Assembly: GCF_023065955.2 (NCBI RefSeq)
Contig: NC_079873.1
Span: forward strand, 14,894,566 to 14,958,565
From: Ursus arctos
Lineage: Eukaryota > Chordata > Mammalia > Carnivora > Ursidae
Direction of reading: 5' to 3'
Length of the DNA stretch: 64,000 nucleotides
A program made the translations under genes and the position numbers. Position 1 is the first letter of the stretch. Each line of letters opens with the position of its first letter. The notes beneath the pieces were generated by a model that had not been told where the DNA came from, ran no database searches, and was given only the letters and a program-made list of their open reading frames with translations. Of this stretch, positions 22,461 to 34,727 are shown one piece after another.

Positions 22461-23192
22461 AAGTGACTGAGGAAGTATATTGAAGAGAGCATCTAATGCC
22501 TCAAATATATAGGAACATTCAGCAGGTTTGTGTTCTCAATACTCTACAGGAGACCTACGAACTAGAGTACTAAAAATAATGGTGAAGAACCTAAGCAGTC
22601 CCCCAGATGAAAACCCACACTTTATTCTTCAGCTTTGTCCATAAATGTGGGGGGACCAATTTGCCTGTCCTCTTGTTTATTGACTTTGCAGGTGTAGGTT
22701 TAATGACACAACTGAATCAACCTGTGTGGAGAAAAGCAATTTTGCTATATCTGACTACATGCTGTACTGCATGGAGAACTTCTGGAATACTGTCCTGAAA
22801 TTCCCCAAAGCCATGAAATAACAGTCTTACCAGATGGTGATAACAAACTGGAATTATCGGCATTCTCTGTTGAGGAAAAAGGTGATTTAAAGTTAGTTTA
22901 GTTTGTGCATGAATTTGTAGATGAACATCTTTAACAGGAGCGAATGTAAAATGAATTGCAAATAGCTACCAAAAGAGGGCAGTGTATTAATTTACAATTA
23001 TTTTCAACAGCCTCATCAGTACTTCTCGACTCAATTCTCTAGTCACATCTCCGGTGAAGCAATTCTTCCAATTTAACTGGTGATGGTACTCTCTCTATTC
23101 TGTTATACAATGATTTAGTATACTTGAAACTTAAAATGATGACTGAAAACTTCAATTGTTGGCTAGTATTCAATAAAATTTGTAAAAGGAAA

Positions 23193-23379
23193 GGGGCGCC
23201 TGGGTGGCTTAGCTGGTGAAGCATCGGACTAGGTTTCCACTGAGGTCATGATCTCAGGGTGGTGGGATCGAGCCCCACCCCCTCAGCAGGGAGTCAGCTT
23301 GAGATTCTCTCTCCCTTGGCCCCTCCCCCCACTTGTGCTCTCCCTCTCTCTAAGTAAAAATCTTGTAAAAAAAGAAAAG
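23193..23379 (+). mobile_element. can-SINE
   Basis: Starts GGGGCGCCTGGGTGGCTTAG. Flanked by AATTTGTAAAAGGAAA / AATTTGTAAAAGTAAA at 23177 and 23380. Confidence 0.94.
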
Positions 23380-23599
23380 AATTTGTAAAAGTAAAGGTAT
23401 AGATCTGCGTAAATGAAACTTCCATGAACTCTGCTTCTTTGTGTATCTATTAGCACAGCCTTCGTATTATACCTAGTAAGCCGCTACTTCATTCTTAGGA
23501 GTTAAACCACATCTGATGCCTCTGGGTTTATAAACTACAAGAACTGCTGTCACTCTCTTTCAGAGGATGCTCAGAGTCCTTAAAAGAAATTCTATTTTT

Positions 23600-24215
23600 T
23601 TTCTCTCCAAAAAACAATATGCACTTCGTCGAACAACTTCAGATAAATTACAAATACACAAAAAAGTAAATTAAAACCATCTATGATTTCACCACCCAGA
23701 TATAAATGACATTAACATTTTGGCATATATGCTTTGCTTTCTCTATCTCTTCATTTTCCTATCCATATATATATAGATATATGAATATATATGTATATAT
23801 GTATTTATGTGTGTGAGAAAGATCATATCACATAAACTATTTGTATCCTGATTTTTCTCATGGCACTATATCCCGAATATTCTTCTATATTATTAAACAA
23901 TTTTCCACGATACCTAACTTGTGATCACTGTATAGCATTTCATTGACTGGATGTACCATTAATTTACACAACCAATTTCATTTTAGTGGCACAATTTTTC
24001 ATGATTATAAACAATGTTGTAATAAATATCTTTGGCTAAATTTTTGCAATACGTACTTGGCTGCTTCCGTCAGAAATTCCATGATTTTGATTGCCAAAAA
24101 TGCCCTACAGAAAACAAACCAATTTATGCAACCCTCTACAGCACATGAGTGTTACTTCCCCAAACTCTCACCCATGTGGAGTATTATCTTAAAATTTTTA
24201 ATTTTTTTTTAATTA
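23600..24215 (-). mobile_element. Old L1 fragment, antisense
   Basis: ATGATTATAAACAATGTTGT, AATAAATATCTTTGGC and TATAGCATTTCATTGACTGG are typical of old L1 sequence in antisense. It includes an AT-repeat patch at 23765-23812. The assignment is by phrase similarity only. Confidence 0.5.
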
Positions 24216-24276
24216 CAAAGGAAAGATTATTTCTATAGTGGTATCTTGAAATACAATTTAAAAAATAATAAGTTTG

Positions 24277-24484
24277 GGGGCGCCTGGGTGGCTCAGTCGT
24301 TTGGTCATCTGACTCTTGATTTCGCCTCAGGTCATGATCTTGGGGTTGTGGGATCGAGCCCCGTGTCGGGCTCCCTGCTCAGTGGGGAGACTGCTTGAGA
24401 TTCTCTCTCCTCCCCCTGCCCCTCTCTCAAGTGCTCTCTTTCTCTCTCTCTCTAAAATAAATAAATTGATCTTTAACAAAAAAG
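24277..24484 (+). mobile_element. can-SINE
   Basis: GGGCGCCTGGGTGGCTCAG, CATCTGACTCTTGATTTCG, GGGATCGAGCCCCGTGTCGG, and AAAATAAATAAATTGATC tail. This is the older subfamily that retains the tRNA-like GACTCTTGATTT stretch. Confidence 0.93.
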
Positions 24485-24499
24485 AGTATGTATGTTTGG

Positions 24500-25710
24500 A
24501 AACTAAAATTGCACAGTGAAACATACCTGGTAGGCTCCAGAAGCCTGTTTTCCTGAAGTGGTAGGGTAATGATTATTTTCTGGGATCATTAAAACGCAAT
24601 TCAGCTTGAAAGCAAGACTGAATGATTGCACAAGTTCCCAATTGCAGACAACAAGGCAAATGTATGCAGAGTAGTTAGCGCCTCGATGCCCCAATTTAAT
24701 TGGAATTGCCCCCTCTTAATCTCTGTCCTTCAATATCTCCCTCAGGCTACTTTAATATTCCACCAATTAAAGAGTCTATTAACGGGAGCTTAATTACTTA
24801 AAATACTCTTGGGAGCACTAAGGGAAAATCAGTCATTCACACCTTAGTATGAATTACCTCCAATTGGCCAAATTCTTCCCATCATGTAGTAAAGACCTAC
24901 CATACTGGGTCATGTTGAAAAGTAATGGGAAGAATCAACATTCAATATGGGCTACTCTGAGAATGACACTTATCAGTGTGGGTAGGTGAGGTGGAGTGGG
25001 CCGGGAATGTGGCACAGGCATGGAAGAGCACGAAGGCACTGAGGAAGAGTTCAATACCAGCAAAGAGGGGTAGAGAGTGATGTTTAAGTCCAACAGAGGC
25101 TTATACTGCTGCCTCTACAATTTTGCCCAGGGGCTGACCATAGCCACCAGTGGTTCAAACCTCCTCCACTGCCAAATCCACTGACCCGTAGGCAGAGCTG
25201 GCCTCTTCCATCTCAGAATCTTGCAGGGCTCCCAGCAACGATCTACACTGATGAAGGGAGGAAATCCGGCTAATAAAAGCCAGAGATTTTTAAATCGTTA
25301 TTGTCCACTTTTTTTCCTCTTGGCATTTTTTTTCTTCTGGGGGCCTGATTGCTTAGTGACTAACATTTTATTCATTTTTTTCTGTCTCTCATTACAGTCC
25401 TCCCCATCACTCCTCCTGGTCCAAAATAGAGATGTCCCCATAGGCCTTGCATTTTCCTATCTGCCTGTTTCTCTTGGGCTCTCTCCGAACTCACTTCCCA
25501 TTTGTTACAACCACAGAGGTGGTCGTCATTTCCACTGAGTCATACATTTGAGCTCCATGCCATTCTTAGGAGACAAAACATTTCCATTGTTACAAGGATT
25601 CATAAACAAAGAAAGGAAAAACATTTAAATTTTTCAGATTTTCCTTTGGAAACCTACAAAGAGCACATTTTAAAGCATTATTCATTTATTAAAGTCTCAA
25701 TTTAAGTCAA
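24500..25710. other. Unique sequence, nothing recognised
   Basis: No transposon or gene signal. A plus-strand open frame at 25221-25538 is hydrophobic through T-rich low-complexity sequence and is not credible as a gene. Confidence 0.5.
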
Positions 25711-25724
25711 TAAATAAAATTATT

Positions 25725-25924
25725 GGGGGCGCCTGGGTGGCTCAGTCAGTCGAGCGTCCAACTCTTGGTGTCTGCTCAGGTCATGATCTCAGGGTTGTGG
25801 AATCGAGCCCCAACTTGGGGCTCCATGCACAACAGGGAGTCTGCCTGAGTTTCTCTCCCCCTTGCCCTCTGCTCCTCCCTACCATGCTCCCTCTCTCTCT
25901 CTCTAAAATAAATAGATCTTTTAA

Positions 25925-25950
<26 letters not shown>
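25725..25950 (+). mobile_element. can-SINE with (AATA)n tail
   Basis: Starts GGGGGCGCCTGGGTGGCTC. Duplication AATAAAATTATT at 25713 and 25951. Confidence 0.95.
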
Positions 25951-25955
<5 letters not shown>

Positions 25956-25956
25956 A
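25921..25956. repeat. (AATA)n microsatellite
   Basis: Eight AATA units inside the SINE tail. Confidence 0.93.
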
Positions 25957-26373
25957 ATTATTATGATCTGTCTATAAAGTTCACTCAATATGACTCTAAT
26001 GATTTTTTTTTTTAAACAAAGTGCACATATTCCAATTACAAAGAGTAGGAAGTTGGCATGCATATGCTTACAATGAAAGCCAAACAGAAACTGGAAACTC
26101 AAGAAACCCGCCTCCTCAACAGTCTCTTACCCTCCGTCACCTCCCTGGCACTTTCTTTCTCAGCTATTGCCACCACCTCCTCAACCCCAATCCCACGAGG
26201 CCAAGTGTGGTCTGAGCACTGCCATGTGAACGCCTTACTGTCTTTGCCTCTCCAACTCCGTATATCCCAGTACTCCTCCCTCATCACCCCACATCATTTT
26301 TATACCGCTGAGTTGCCAAATTTGGTGGTGTTGCTGGTAACAGCAGTCAAATAATTTAAGATGGAAATTTCAG

Positions 26374-26967
26374 TGTATTAGCTTCCTGTTGCTGCTGTAA
26401 CATATTACTATGAACTTAGTGGTTTAAGACAACACAAATGTGTGATGTTAGAGTTCTGTAGGTCAGGAGTCCAATATGGGCCTCACCAGACCAAAATCAA
26501 GGTGTCAACAGGCTGCATTCCTTTCTGGAGGCTCTAGGGGAGAATCTGTGTCCTGCTGATCTGGGTTACTACAGAATTCAGTTCCTTGCAGTTGTAGGAC
26601 CAAGGTACTCGTTTACTTGCTGGCTATAAATTGAGAGCCATTGCCAGATTCTAGAAGCTACCCACATTTCTTCGTTCATGCCTCATTCTTCCATCTTCAA
26701 AGATAGCAACGGTGGGATGGGGTGGGAGGGGGGACTCCTTCACCTGGGGCATCCTTCTCACTCACTCTTCTGCCTTCCTCTTAACACTTTTTAGAACTCC
26801 CAGGATTAGACTGGGCTCACCCAGGTATTCCATGATAATCTCCCCATCTCACAGTCCTTAACTTCCATCACACCTGCAAAGTCCCTTTTGTTACATAAGG
26901 TAACGTATTTGCAGATAGTAGGCATTAGGACAGGGACGTCTTTGAGGAGCCATTATTTTTCCTACCA
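26374..26967 (-). mobile_element. Solitary LTR, MaLR (MLT1-like)
   Basis: Bounded by TGTATTAGCTTCCTGTTGC on the left and CCATTATTTTTCCTACCA on the right, so both TG...CA ends are present. Internal phrases include TTAGTGGTTTAAGACAACAC, GGAGGCTCTAGGGGAGAATC and CCTGCAAAGTCCCTTTTG. No internal retroviral sequence is attached. This is a relic with no gene. The family name is from memory. Confidence 0.7.
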
Positions 26968-27254
26968 TACTCAGAAATCCAGTTTTCTAAAATTATAGAA
27001 AATATGAATTGCAAGGAAACACCCTCTATAGAAAAAAATATCCCACAGGGATTAAGTGAAGGGCCTGGAAACCCAGAGTTCGTTTCAGCCACAGAGCTGA
27101 GTGTACAAATCAAATGCTCACTCTTGGATCATTACCCCCGACTCCTCCCTTTCCCCCACCTCCCACCTCCATGTCCAGGCATCCGTCCGGCGCATTCTTC
27201 TCCCTGTACCATGGGGCTATTGCAAGGATTAAAGAGAGAGGATGTATGTGTGAT

Positions 27255-27485
27255 AAATAGCAATAGCAAACAGTGGCTGATGCTTCCTGTGAGCCAGGCT
27301 TAACGCTTCATATGCACTGATTATTGAATCAGCCAACAACTCCATGAGATACATAAATTCACTAACATCAGTCTGTGTTACGGCTTGAGAAACAGTCTGG
27401 GCAAGGTGTACTGGGCCCCACCAGTAATTCACTGTACAGCTGACATTTGAACCCAGGCAGTCCGACTTCAGAGCCTACCCTCTGA
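27255..27485 (-). mobile_element. MIR
   Basis: GAGCCAGGCTTAACGCTTC, CAACTCCATGAGATACAT, TGACATTTGAACCCAGGCAG and TCCGACTTCAGAGCC are the full MIR order on the minus strand. Confidence 0.85.
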
Positions 27486-27555
27486 GTCTCTATTCTATCC
27501 TGCTTCCAATGACAAACTCTGTTGACCATAAACTAGTATATAAATGTAGGGTATT

Positions 27556-27764
27556 GGGGCGCCTGGGTGGCTCAGTTGTTAAGCGTCTGCCTTTGGCTCA
27601 GGGTGTGATCCTAGGGTCTTGGGATCGAGCCCCACATCAGGCTCCTCCGCTGGGAGCCTGCTTCTTCCTCTCCCACTCCCCCTGCTTGTGTTCCCTCTCT
27701 CGCTGGATGTCTCTCTCTCTCTGTCAAATAGATAAATAAAATATTAAAGAAATAAAATAAAAAA
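27556..27764 (+). mobile_element. can-SINE
   Basis: Perfect 16-bp duplication ATAAATGTAGGGTATT at 27540 and 27765. Confidence 0.97.
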
Positions 27765-28224
27765 ATAAATGTAGGGTATTATTATTAATATTCGCTAATC
27801 GCTCTCTCATCTGTCCCTTCTTCCCATGCCCACTGCCCCCTTCTAGGCCCAGGCCTTGATCGCCTCATATGTGAGTGAATTATTAGAACCCCAGAATCTT
27901 CTCATCGGAAAGGATCTTAATGTTCTTTACATTCGACTTCTCACCCACTGCGGTGAGCCAGCCATTCAACAAACGCATACAATTGGCTCACGATCCCAAT
28001 TCAGCTGCCAGGCAAGTTCTATCTTGCCCACAGAGTGGGAATCACACTGAATTTTTTTGAAAGTTTGAATTACTTACCCACATTTAGAAATCAGGTGATT
28101 TCAAATGAAATTCCATATTTTCACCCTTTCAAACATGGGAATGTTAGAAGATAACCTCCTTGGGTCAGCTCTTTGGCCCTCTACAGCATGCCCTGGCTAC
28201 AAAAGTCAGCGGAGGTGGCTCTCT

Positions 28225-28418
28225 CCTCTTTTTATCTTAATTTATTCCTTGACTACACCATTTACTTGACATTTGTCGTACATACACTATGGGGCGCTGT
28301 TAGATTTAACTTTTCTACTGTAGGTCTCATTTTCCTAACTAGATGCGAAGCTGCTTGATGCTTTATTATCCTTTAGGAATCCAGTCCAGTGCCCTGCATC
28401 TGGTAGATGTTCAAAAAG
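28225..28418 (+). mobile_element. L2 3' region
   Basis: TAACTAGATGCGAAGCTGC, TTTAGGAATCCAGTCCAGTG and CCCTGCATCTGGTAGATGTTC mirror the L2 3' UTR. Confidence 0.65.
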
Positions 28419-28430
28419 ATTTTGGGATTG

Positions 28431-28592
28431 CGGCGCCTGCGCGGCTCAGTCGGTTAAGCATCTGCTGGAGTCCTGGAATCGCGCCCCATGTCAGGCTTTC
28501 TGCTCGGTGGGGTGTCTGCTTCTCCCTCTGAGTCTCCCGCCTCTCATGCTCTCTCTCTCTCTCAAATAAATAAGTAAAATCTTAAAACATAT
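28431..28592 (+). mobile_element. can-SINE, internally deleted
   Basis: GGCGCCTGCGCGGCTCAG jumps to GCTGGAGTCCTGGAATCGCG, so about 25 bp between the A and B box regions is missing. Perfect duplication ATTTTGGGATTG at 28419 and 28593. Confidence 0.94.
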
Positions 28593-28604
28593 ATTTTGGG
28601 ATTG

Positions 28605-29730
28605 ACTGATGACATCATTAAGGAGTCTCCATCAATCAGAGATCAGTCTGGAACCCACGAGTGGTAGTTCAAGAGCAGGAACTTAACACAAATAGTGCAA
28701 GGAGTCAGGACCCTGGCATAGAAAGCACAGCAGGGGAAAGATAGGAATGGATCTGAGAGCCATGAGGCAGAGTCTATGAAGGAAAGACTTGAGAGTATTT
28801 CTTGGACGATTATTACTCGGAATCTGAAGTTTGGAATAGTAGCTGTAATTGCCAATCACAGCAGACAAATCGCTTAGCAGACCCCACAAGTGTGTGCTAA
28901 AATGGTCATTCAAATACACATCACGTACAACATAAAAAATCCAATGACCCTGAGCCTTCACTGCCTACAGCAGTGACCTCAGTAACATACTTTATTGGCT
29001 TTTCTGCTTTTCCTAATGCCTTTTTCCTTCCCTCACTCCTGATTTCTGAAATCACCTCCCCAACAAACTACCAGCACCCAAGTCAGGCGAGGTCACGGCT
29101 GACCATTTCTGACGTTTTCATTTTTCTGCCCACTCTTTTTGATGCCGTGGGGATTGTACGGCTTAAAATGGGAGGTGGCTGGTTGTCTTAGACCTGGGCA
29201 AACAAATAAGGATTTCCTTCCAACACATGTGCCCCAAGTTGAATGGGAAAGATAAAGGCTTAATCTTTGAGGAGTGGATCTAAAACAGATACGACTAGCC
29301 CCCCTTGCATGAATATTTTAGACCCAGCTGAAACTTGTAATCTGGTGGCAGTCCTCTTCTGGATCGAATTACTATTCCATAGAGAGATGACTGAAAACTA
29401 GGTGCCACACCTAGGCACTCCTATATGGGAACCCCAAACAAAACAATATGGTTTTGTTATTATATTAGCTCTTCAGAGCTTGGAACAACAGAAACTCTTC
29501 CAAGAACTGTATTTGCAGATTTTACTACATAACCAACAAAATGAATGAAAACACTTCTCCTTTGGCACAGCCCAAAGTGTTTACTTGAGCTGGGACCATC
29601 TCACGTCACGCTGCTCAACAAGTACTCTGACATAACGTTTTTATTAAACGATTAATAATGACATCATTAGAGAAAACTTCAGCTGCTAGCTGACAGAACT
29701 TCCCAAAGTGCCAACAATCAGCAATTCTTG
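28605..29730. other. Unique sequence, nothing recognised
   Basis: No gene or transposon signal that I can support. Confidence 0.45.
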
Positions 29731-29734
29731 GCGG

Positions 29735-30225
29735 GCCTTGCACTTTACTGAACACTTATCAGACTGACAGTACACCCTTACGTCTTCATGGCGTCTCCCC
29801 ACATTCCCACGGAACAGACGACCTTCTAGGCAGACCTCATCTCCTCCCACTCTCCCCTCACTCCGCCACACAGGCCTCCCTGCTATTCTTCCAACACGCC
29901 GGCCATATTCACACTTTGCATTTGCTGCTTCCTCGGCCTGGAACGCTTTTCCTCCCAAGAGCCCTGGGACCTCCTTGGAAGTTTGCTCAAATGTCACCTT
30001 CACCGAGAAGCTGATCCAGACCACTCTACTTGAAATCCCCACATTCCCCCCCCATTTGCCTGACCCTTTCCATCCCTTTATCTCCTTCCATTTATGTGTA
30101 TGTTTTGTATTTGTGCACACTCACGGATGCAGCGCTAAGAGTGGGCATCTCCTAATACTTTGTGCTCTAGACCCTTCACTTGTCTCATCTTAGTCCCAGC
30201 CCTGTATAATTGGTAAGAGTTTCTT
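29735..30225 (+). mobile_element. L2 ORF2 end and 3' UTR
   Basis: TTTGCATTTGCTGCTTCCTC, GGCCTGGAACGCTTTTCC, GCTCAAATGTCACCTTCACC and AGAAGCTGATCCAGACCAC are strong L2 phrases. The long minus-strand open frame here is antisense to L2 and not a gene. Confidence 0.85.
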
Positions 30226-30520
30226 GCCTCCAGGACCCAATGTTCACTCCCTTGGGGGCAATATTGCCACTGGAGAGAATGCATGCTCTGTGCGGCTTAA
30301 GGAAAGCAACATTTGCTTGCCTGCCCTTCTCCTCCCTGATTCCCACTCCTGTCTAGGGTAATTCTACTGTGAGTTAGTTGACATATTCTTTCATGCCAAA
30401 GCACCTGTACTTTATGGGTTAGCAAGAGTTACTTGTGGTAATTTTAAATGCAGAGGCATCTGGAAATGTAGCGTGGGAGCACTAGTGGCTAGGGTACAGA
30501 GAGTTTCCTAATCTCTTTTA

Positions 30521-30698
30521 TTTTCTTTTAAGATTTTATTTATTTATTTGAGATAGAGACAGAGAGCACAAGCAGAGGGACAAGGAGAAGCAAACTCCCC
30601 ACCAAGCAGGGAGCCCAACTCGAACTCAGTCCCAGGACCCTGAGATCACGACCCGAGCCAAAGGCAGATGCCTAACCAACTGAGCCACCCAGGTGCCC
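30521..30698 (-). mobile_element. can-SINE, minus strand
   Basis: Flanked by CTAATCTCTTTTA / CTAGTCTCTTTTA at 30508 and 30699. 30230-30507 and 30712-31109 show nothing clear. Confidence 0.95.
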
Positions 30699-31109
30699 CT
30701 AGTCTCTTTTAGATCACACCACTCTTTGGCAGCGCACAATCCAGCTAGCGACCCCCCGCTTGGCATCTTAGTTTAGGTTCTCTGGGGTACAGAGCCTAAA
30801 ATAAGGACTTGGGTGCAAAATGGCCTCCCCACTCTCCCCAGCCCCTAGCACAGAACAATATGTATTGTTTTATATGGCTCCGAAACACATGAGGCGGCCA
30901 GAGAGGAGGCTGCTGCCGTAGACTGGCCAAGATGCGATGAGGACCTGAACCTGTGCTTGGGAAGCTGGCACAAAAAGAGGTTCAACAGACACTCTAAGAT
31001 AAGATGAGAGGATGGGGGAGGGTCTGCTGGGATGTCGGGGTGCAGGGGAAACAGGAGTCAGCCCCAGCAGTCCATGTGACGTTGCGCTGAATCCCTCAAG
31101 TGTGATAAG

Positions 31110-31310
31110 TAGCTCACGAACCTAGACTATGAAGCCCAGACAGCCTAGGTCCAAATCCGCCCCTTGTTAATTCCGCACGTTTGTAATCCACCACTAGGTA
31201 ACTCTGGACAACTTCCTTACCCCACCCGCACTTCAGTTTCCCATCTGGAAAACAGGGATGAAGATAATCACAATAGGACACACTTCATCGGTATGTATGA
31301 GAATGCACAG
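31110..31310 (+). mobile_element. MIR
   Basis: GACAGCCTAGGTCCAAATCC, GTAACTCTGGACAACTTCC, CTTCAGTTTCCCATCTGG and AAAACAGGGATGAAGATAA. Confidence 0.8.
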
Positions 31311-31622
31311 GAAACCCTGCTCATGTCCGTAATAATACGATCATGCTCTCTGTTCCTCATTTTCCTAGTGACCTTCCTAAAAATGGTTTCTCCCTTCTAT
31401 TGGGCAAGACCTCCACTTCACTTTCTTTCCATTTTATACTATTTGCTTCTGATTTTCAAACACCCTTGGAATCACTTTGGAAACGTAAGGGAAAAAGCAG
31501 AAGTCAAAGGGCTTCAGGAGATCAGGTGACTGTAACTTCTGTTTCTTAAGTTCTTAAAAGTCAAGACCCAGCAAAGTTTCAGGGCAAAAGTGAAAGGTGC
31601 ATCTAATCATGATGTTATTAGG

Positions 31623-31636
31623 GTGCCCTCTAGTGG
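31623..31636 (-). promoter_or_regulatory. CTCF-like core motif
   Basis: The minus strand reads CCACTAGAGGGCAC, which fits every position of the CTCF core consensus CCASYAGRKGGCRS. It lies in unique sequence, not in a SINE. Occupancy cannot be judged from sequence alone. Confidence 0.55.
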
Positions 31637-31964
31637 GATGCATGGTCTCCCCTGGGGTCACTGGCTGGCTTCTAAAAATTAATATTAGTTTCTTTTCTAA
31701 TTATAATAATATAATAATGTGGGTTTATGTGGAGAATATTCTAAACCACAGAAAAGTGGAAAGACAAACTTTTTAAAAATACTCATATTCCTTCTACTCA
31801 AAGATAATGTTGGCTGGCTGTAAGGCTCTTTGGAATATCTTCGGGCCAGCTGCCGAACAAAAACAATTAAAGAGAGCCTTGGGAGATGTTAGCATCATGT
31901 TTTACTTAGAACTATTAACAGATACAATATTGAGCTCGTTAGGATTCCGGTACGTGTGGTGTCT

Positions 31965-32480
31965 TGGTAACGTAGCATTGTGGCGAGGCTAAGCTGCATT
32001 TCCCAGAATTCCCTTTTCTGTAAGTTTCTGGATAGTGTGGGACATGAGAGAGCTTCCTGTGGGACATACGGACAGAAGCAGAGCAGCACCTGCCTCCCCA
32101 GATCCGCTTCAGCTTCTCCGACTCCTGGGCGAGGTGGGTATTCAGTTTTGTGCTAAGGGCCCGGCTTCTGTGGGACAACCATACCACCAAGGTCACAGGT
32201 AACAAGAACGGATGTAGGTTGCAGTCTGTTTCGTGGCTACAACTCATGCCTGTGGGTTCCAACTTGTTCCCACTGTTGCCCTTCTTCCTGCCTCCCTACT
32301 GCCCACCCATCGTACATGGCAAGTTCTGGCATCAGGTGTGAAGACAGCAGCTTTACAGAGACTGCTGATGCTGAGCCAGCTCCCGCCATCGCGTAAGGTC
32401 AAATCCCTGCGACAAATTCCTTTGTGTGTGTATGTCCCTAGTGATTCTCCTTCTGTGACTGAACCCTGACTTACACGGTC
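31965..32480 (+). mobile_element. Probable ERVL-type LTR relic
   Basis: GCTGCATTTCCCAGAATTCC, GTTTCTGGATAGTGTGGGA, TGGGTTCCAACTTGTTCCC and GACTGAACCCTGACTTACAC resemble a degraded ERVL LTR. No coding part. The family name is uncertain. 31640-31964 shows nothing recognised. Confidence 0.5.
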
Positions 32481-32526
32481 TGAAGGAGAAAAATTCTGAG
32501 GCAATTAGAACAAATGGTCTAAGCTG

Positions 32527-32700
32527 TACTGTTCACTACCATAGCCACTAGCCACGTGTAGCTACTTAAATTTAAGTTAATTCAAGTTAAATAAAGTTAA
32601 GATCCAGTTCCTCAGTGACATTTCAAGAGCTCAATAGCCACATGCCGTTGGTGGCTACTGTATAGGGCAGCACAGATACGGAACACTGCCATCATTGAAG
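32527..32700. mobile_element. Non-autonomous hAT relic
   Basis: CATAGCCACTAGCCACGTG, TCAATAGCCACATGCCG and TTGGTGGCTACTGTATAGGG form the paired AGCCAC(A/T) arms of a mammalian hAT-Charlie element. The same family recurs at 37885. Confidence 0.7.
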
Positions 32701-32744
32701 AAATCTCTCGCCGTGCGGGTCTCTAGTGAGAACGGCCAGTATTT

Positions 32745-32955
32745 AGGGAGTTCTCACCGTATGTCACGTGGATTACACGCATCTCTCCATGCGTTAATTC
32801 ATTCAATCTGCGAGTAATTCTGTGCGAGATACTGCTACTTTACAGATAAGGAGATTGAACCACAGTGACTAAATACCTTGTTATAGTCAGCTAATAAATG
32901 GCAGATGTAAGATTTGACCCCAAAAGTCCAGAGCCTGTACGTCTTTACCGTATGG
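32745..32955 (-). mobile_element. MIR
   Basis: GTTAATTCATTCAATCTG, CTTTACAGATAAGGAGATTG and GATTTGACCCCAAAAGTCC give the MIR order on the minus strand. Confidence 0.8.
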
Positions 32956-33209
32956 CGAACTGTGACAGTCCCGCTGGCCTGGGTTGGCACAAAAGGAGTA
33001 GATGGCTCTGGCGGGCCTCCTGCCCTCACAGGACTCTCTCGTGATTGCATAAGGAGCATCTCGGTAGTGACCACGATAGACTCCCCCAGCTTGGACTGTA
33101 TGAACCTGGGCTCTTCTATGATCTCATGGAAGAGGAGATGCCTATCCCATCCCACCCCACCTTCCAATGGCAGAACGAGATGTACCAACCACCCCGGCGA
33201 GAAGGGTCG

Positions 33210-33640
33210 TAGATGTATTAGTTAAGGTAAGACAAATTGCCGCAATAATTAAATTCTAAAATCTCAGGGGCTCAAAAATACGGAAGTTTCTTTTCTATAT
33301 GTCAAGTCCAATCAGCAGCCTGGAGTGGAGAGTAGGGTAGCGCAGAGAGAGGGGCATCTGCTCCATGCAGTCATCGAGGGGCCCACGAGGACAGAGGCAC
33401 TGCCGTGTTCAACACGCAAATTCCAGGTCTGCTCTGGAGAGCAGTATCCAGCAGGCAAACAGGGAAAGAGAGAGTGAGGGGAAGCAGGTGGGAGATTTTT
33501 AATGGCTAAGCCTAGAAGTGGCAAACTTTGTTTCTGTCCACATCTATTAACCAGAACTCAGTCACATAGCCACTTCTAATGGGAAGGGAGGCTGGATAAC
33601 GGAGTCTAGCTGTGTGGTGAGGAAGAAAAAATTGAAGTTT
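33210..33640. mobile_element. Degraded interspersed repeat, LTR-like
   Basis: GTATTAGTTAAGGTAAGACA, AAATCTCAGGGGCTCAAAAA and CTCAGTCACATAGCCAC recall a common mammalian LTR-class repeat. The family is not identified. 33645-34035 is unremarkable. Confidence 0.4.
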
Positions 33641-34051
33641 GGTGAGCTGCCAGCCAGTCTCTGCCACATCGATTTAATTTGAGTGCTATGGAGTAATTAA
33701 TATCCATTAAACTAATGACGGGACAAAATTAATGCTAAAATTACTCTCCCCAACCACCACTTTCTTTTTCTTTGCCATGAGGAAAAAAGTCAAGAATCAA
33801 TAGGAATTGGAGGAGGAGGAGTCCCTACCACTTTGAGGCTAAATATATGAAATCCCCTTCTTTGTGACTCACCTCCCTAGTTTTGCTCCCAGCAAACATC
33901 CATATTATCATTTTTTCATGACCCTCAAGAGCAGGACTCGCATATAACAAACCACTTCTGTAAACAGCTACATACTAGTAAAAGCCACTAACAAAGGCTG
34001 GAAGTATGGATATCCCTTCTGTAGCCTACTTAGTTGGAAAAGTTGTATTTT

Positions 34052-34180
34052 GGGGGCTCCTGGGCGGCTTCATTGGTAGAGCATGTGACTCTTGATCTCC
34101 GGATTGTGAGTTCAAGCCCCAAGTTGAGCGGCAGGCAGAGAGATTACTTAAGGAAATTTTTTAAAAAATTAAAGGAAAAA
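34052..34180 (+). mobile_element. Short tRNA-Lys SINE
   Basis: GGGGGCTCCTGGGCGGCTTC, GGTAGAGCATGTGACTCTTG and GAGTTCAAGCCCCAAGTTG. It lacks the long CT body of the other can-SINEs and ends in an A-rich tail. Duplication AAAAGTTGTATTTT at 34038 and 34181. Confidence 0.9.
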
Positions 34181-34424
34181 AAAAGTTGTATTTTTGAGTT
34201 GCCTCTATTTCAAGGCTGTGTAAACCTTACCCTTTCCTGTAGCACCTCTGGACAGAAATTCCCTAGCAGGCCTTTTGGCCTTTGTTCATTAGTGGCTCGT
34301 GTTCTAATGTCTTCACCTTATATTGTCTTTGGCTTCTCATGAGCTTTGAAAGACTGATTTGGGGGTAATCTCCTCCATATGAATAAAGTGCTCCTTAACC
34401 GAGCTTTAAATGTGATTAACAGAC

Positions 34425-34600
34425 TGGGCTCCTGAGGGAGACTTACTTGGGTTCAAATCCTGGCTCTGCCTTGAGTAAGTTTCTAACATCTCCCTGCTTG
34501 TATTTGTGCATCTGTAAAATGGGGGTGATTACTTTGCATAAAATTACATTTATGAAGTATTTTATCATAGTTCCAGCAAAAAATTGTAATTGTTACTAAT
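34425..34600 (+). mobile_element. MIR
   Basis: TTGGGTTCAAATCCTGGCTC, GAGTAAGTTTCTAACATCTC and CATCTGTAAAATGGGGGTG are a clear MIR core. Confidence 0.88.
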
Positions 34601-34727
34601 ACAGATTATATGATCCTGTGCTCTTGGATAAAGTTCACTTTTATGTAATAATCTAGTTTTTTTTTTCCTTAATGCAAACAACAGATTAGTAACTCATAGA
34701 GGGGAACTTAAAAAATCATGAAGCTGG

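Noticed and set aside
22969..22982. Second CTCF-like motif (CCAAAAGAGGGCAG)
   Set aside because: Two core positions disagree with the consensus.
26374..26967. Endogenous retrovirus with genes
   Set aside because: Only a solitary LTR is present, with no gag, pol or env sequence beside it.
29686..30120. 144-codon minus-strand open frame
   Set aside because: Lies antisense to a clear L2 element.
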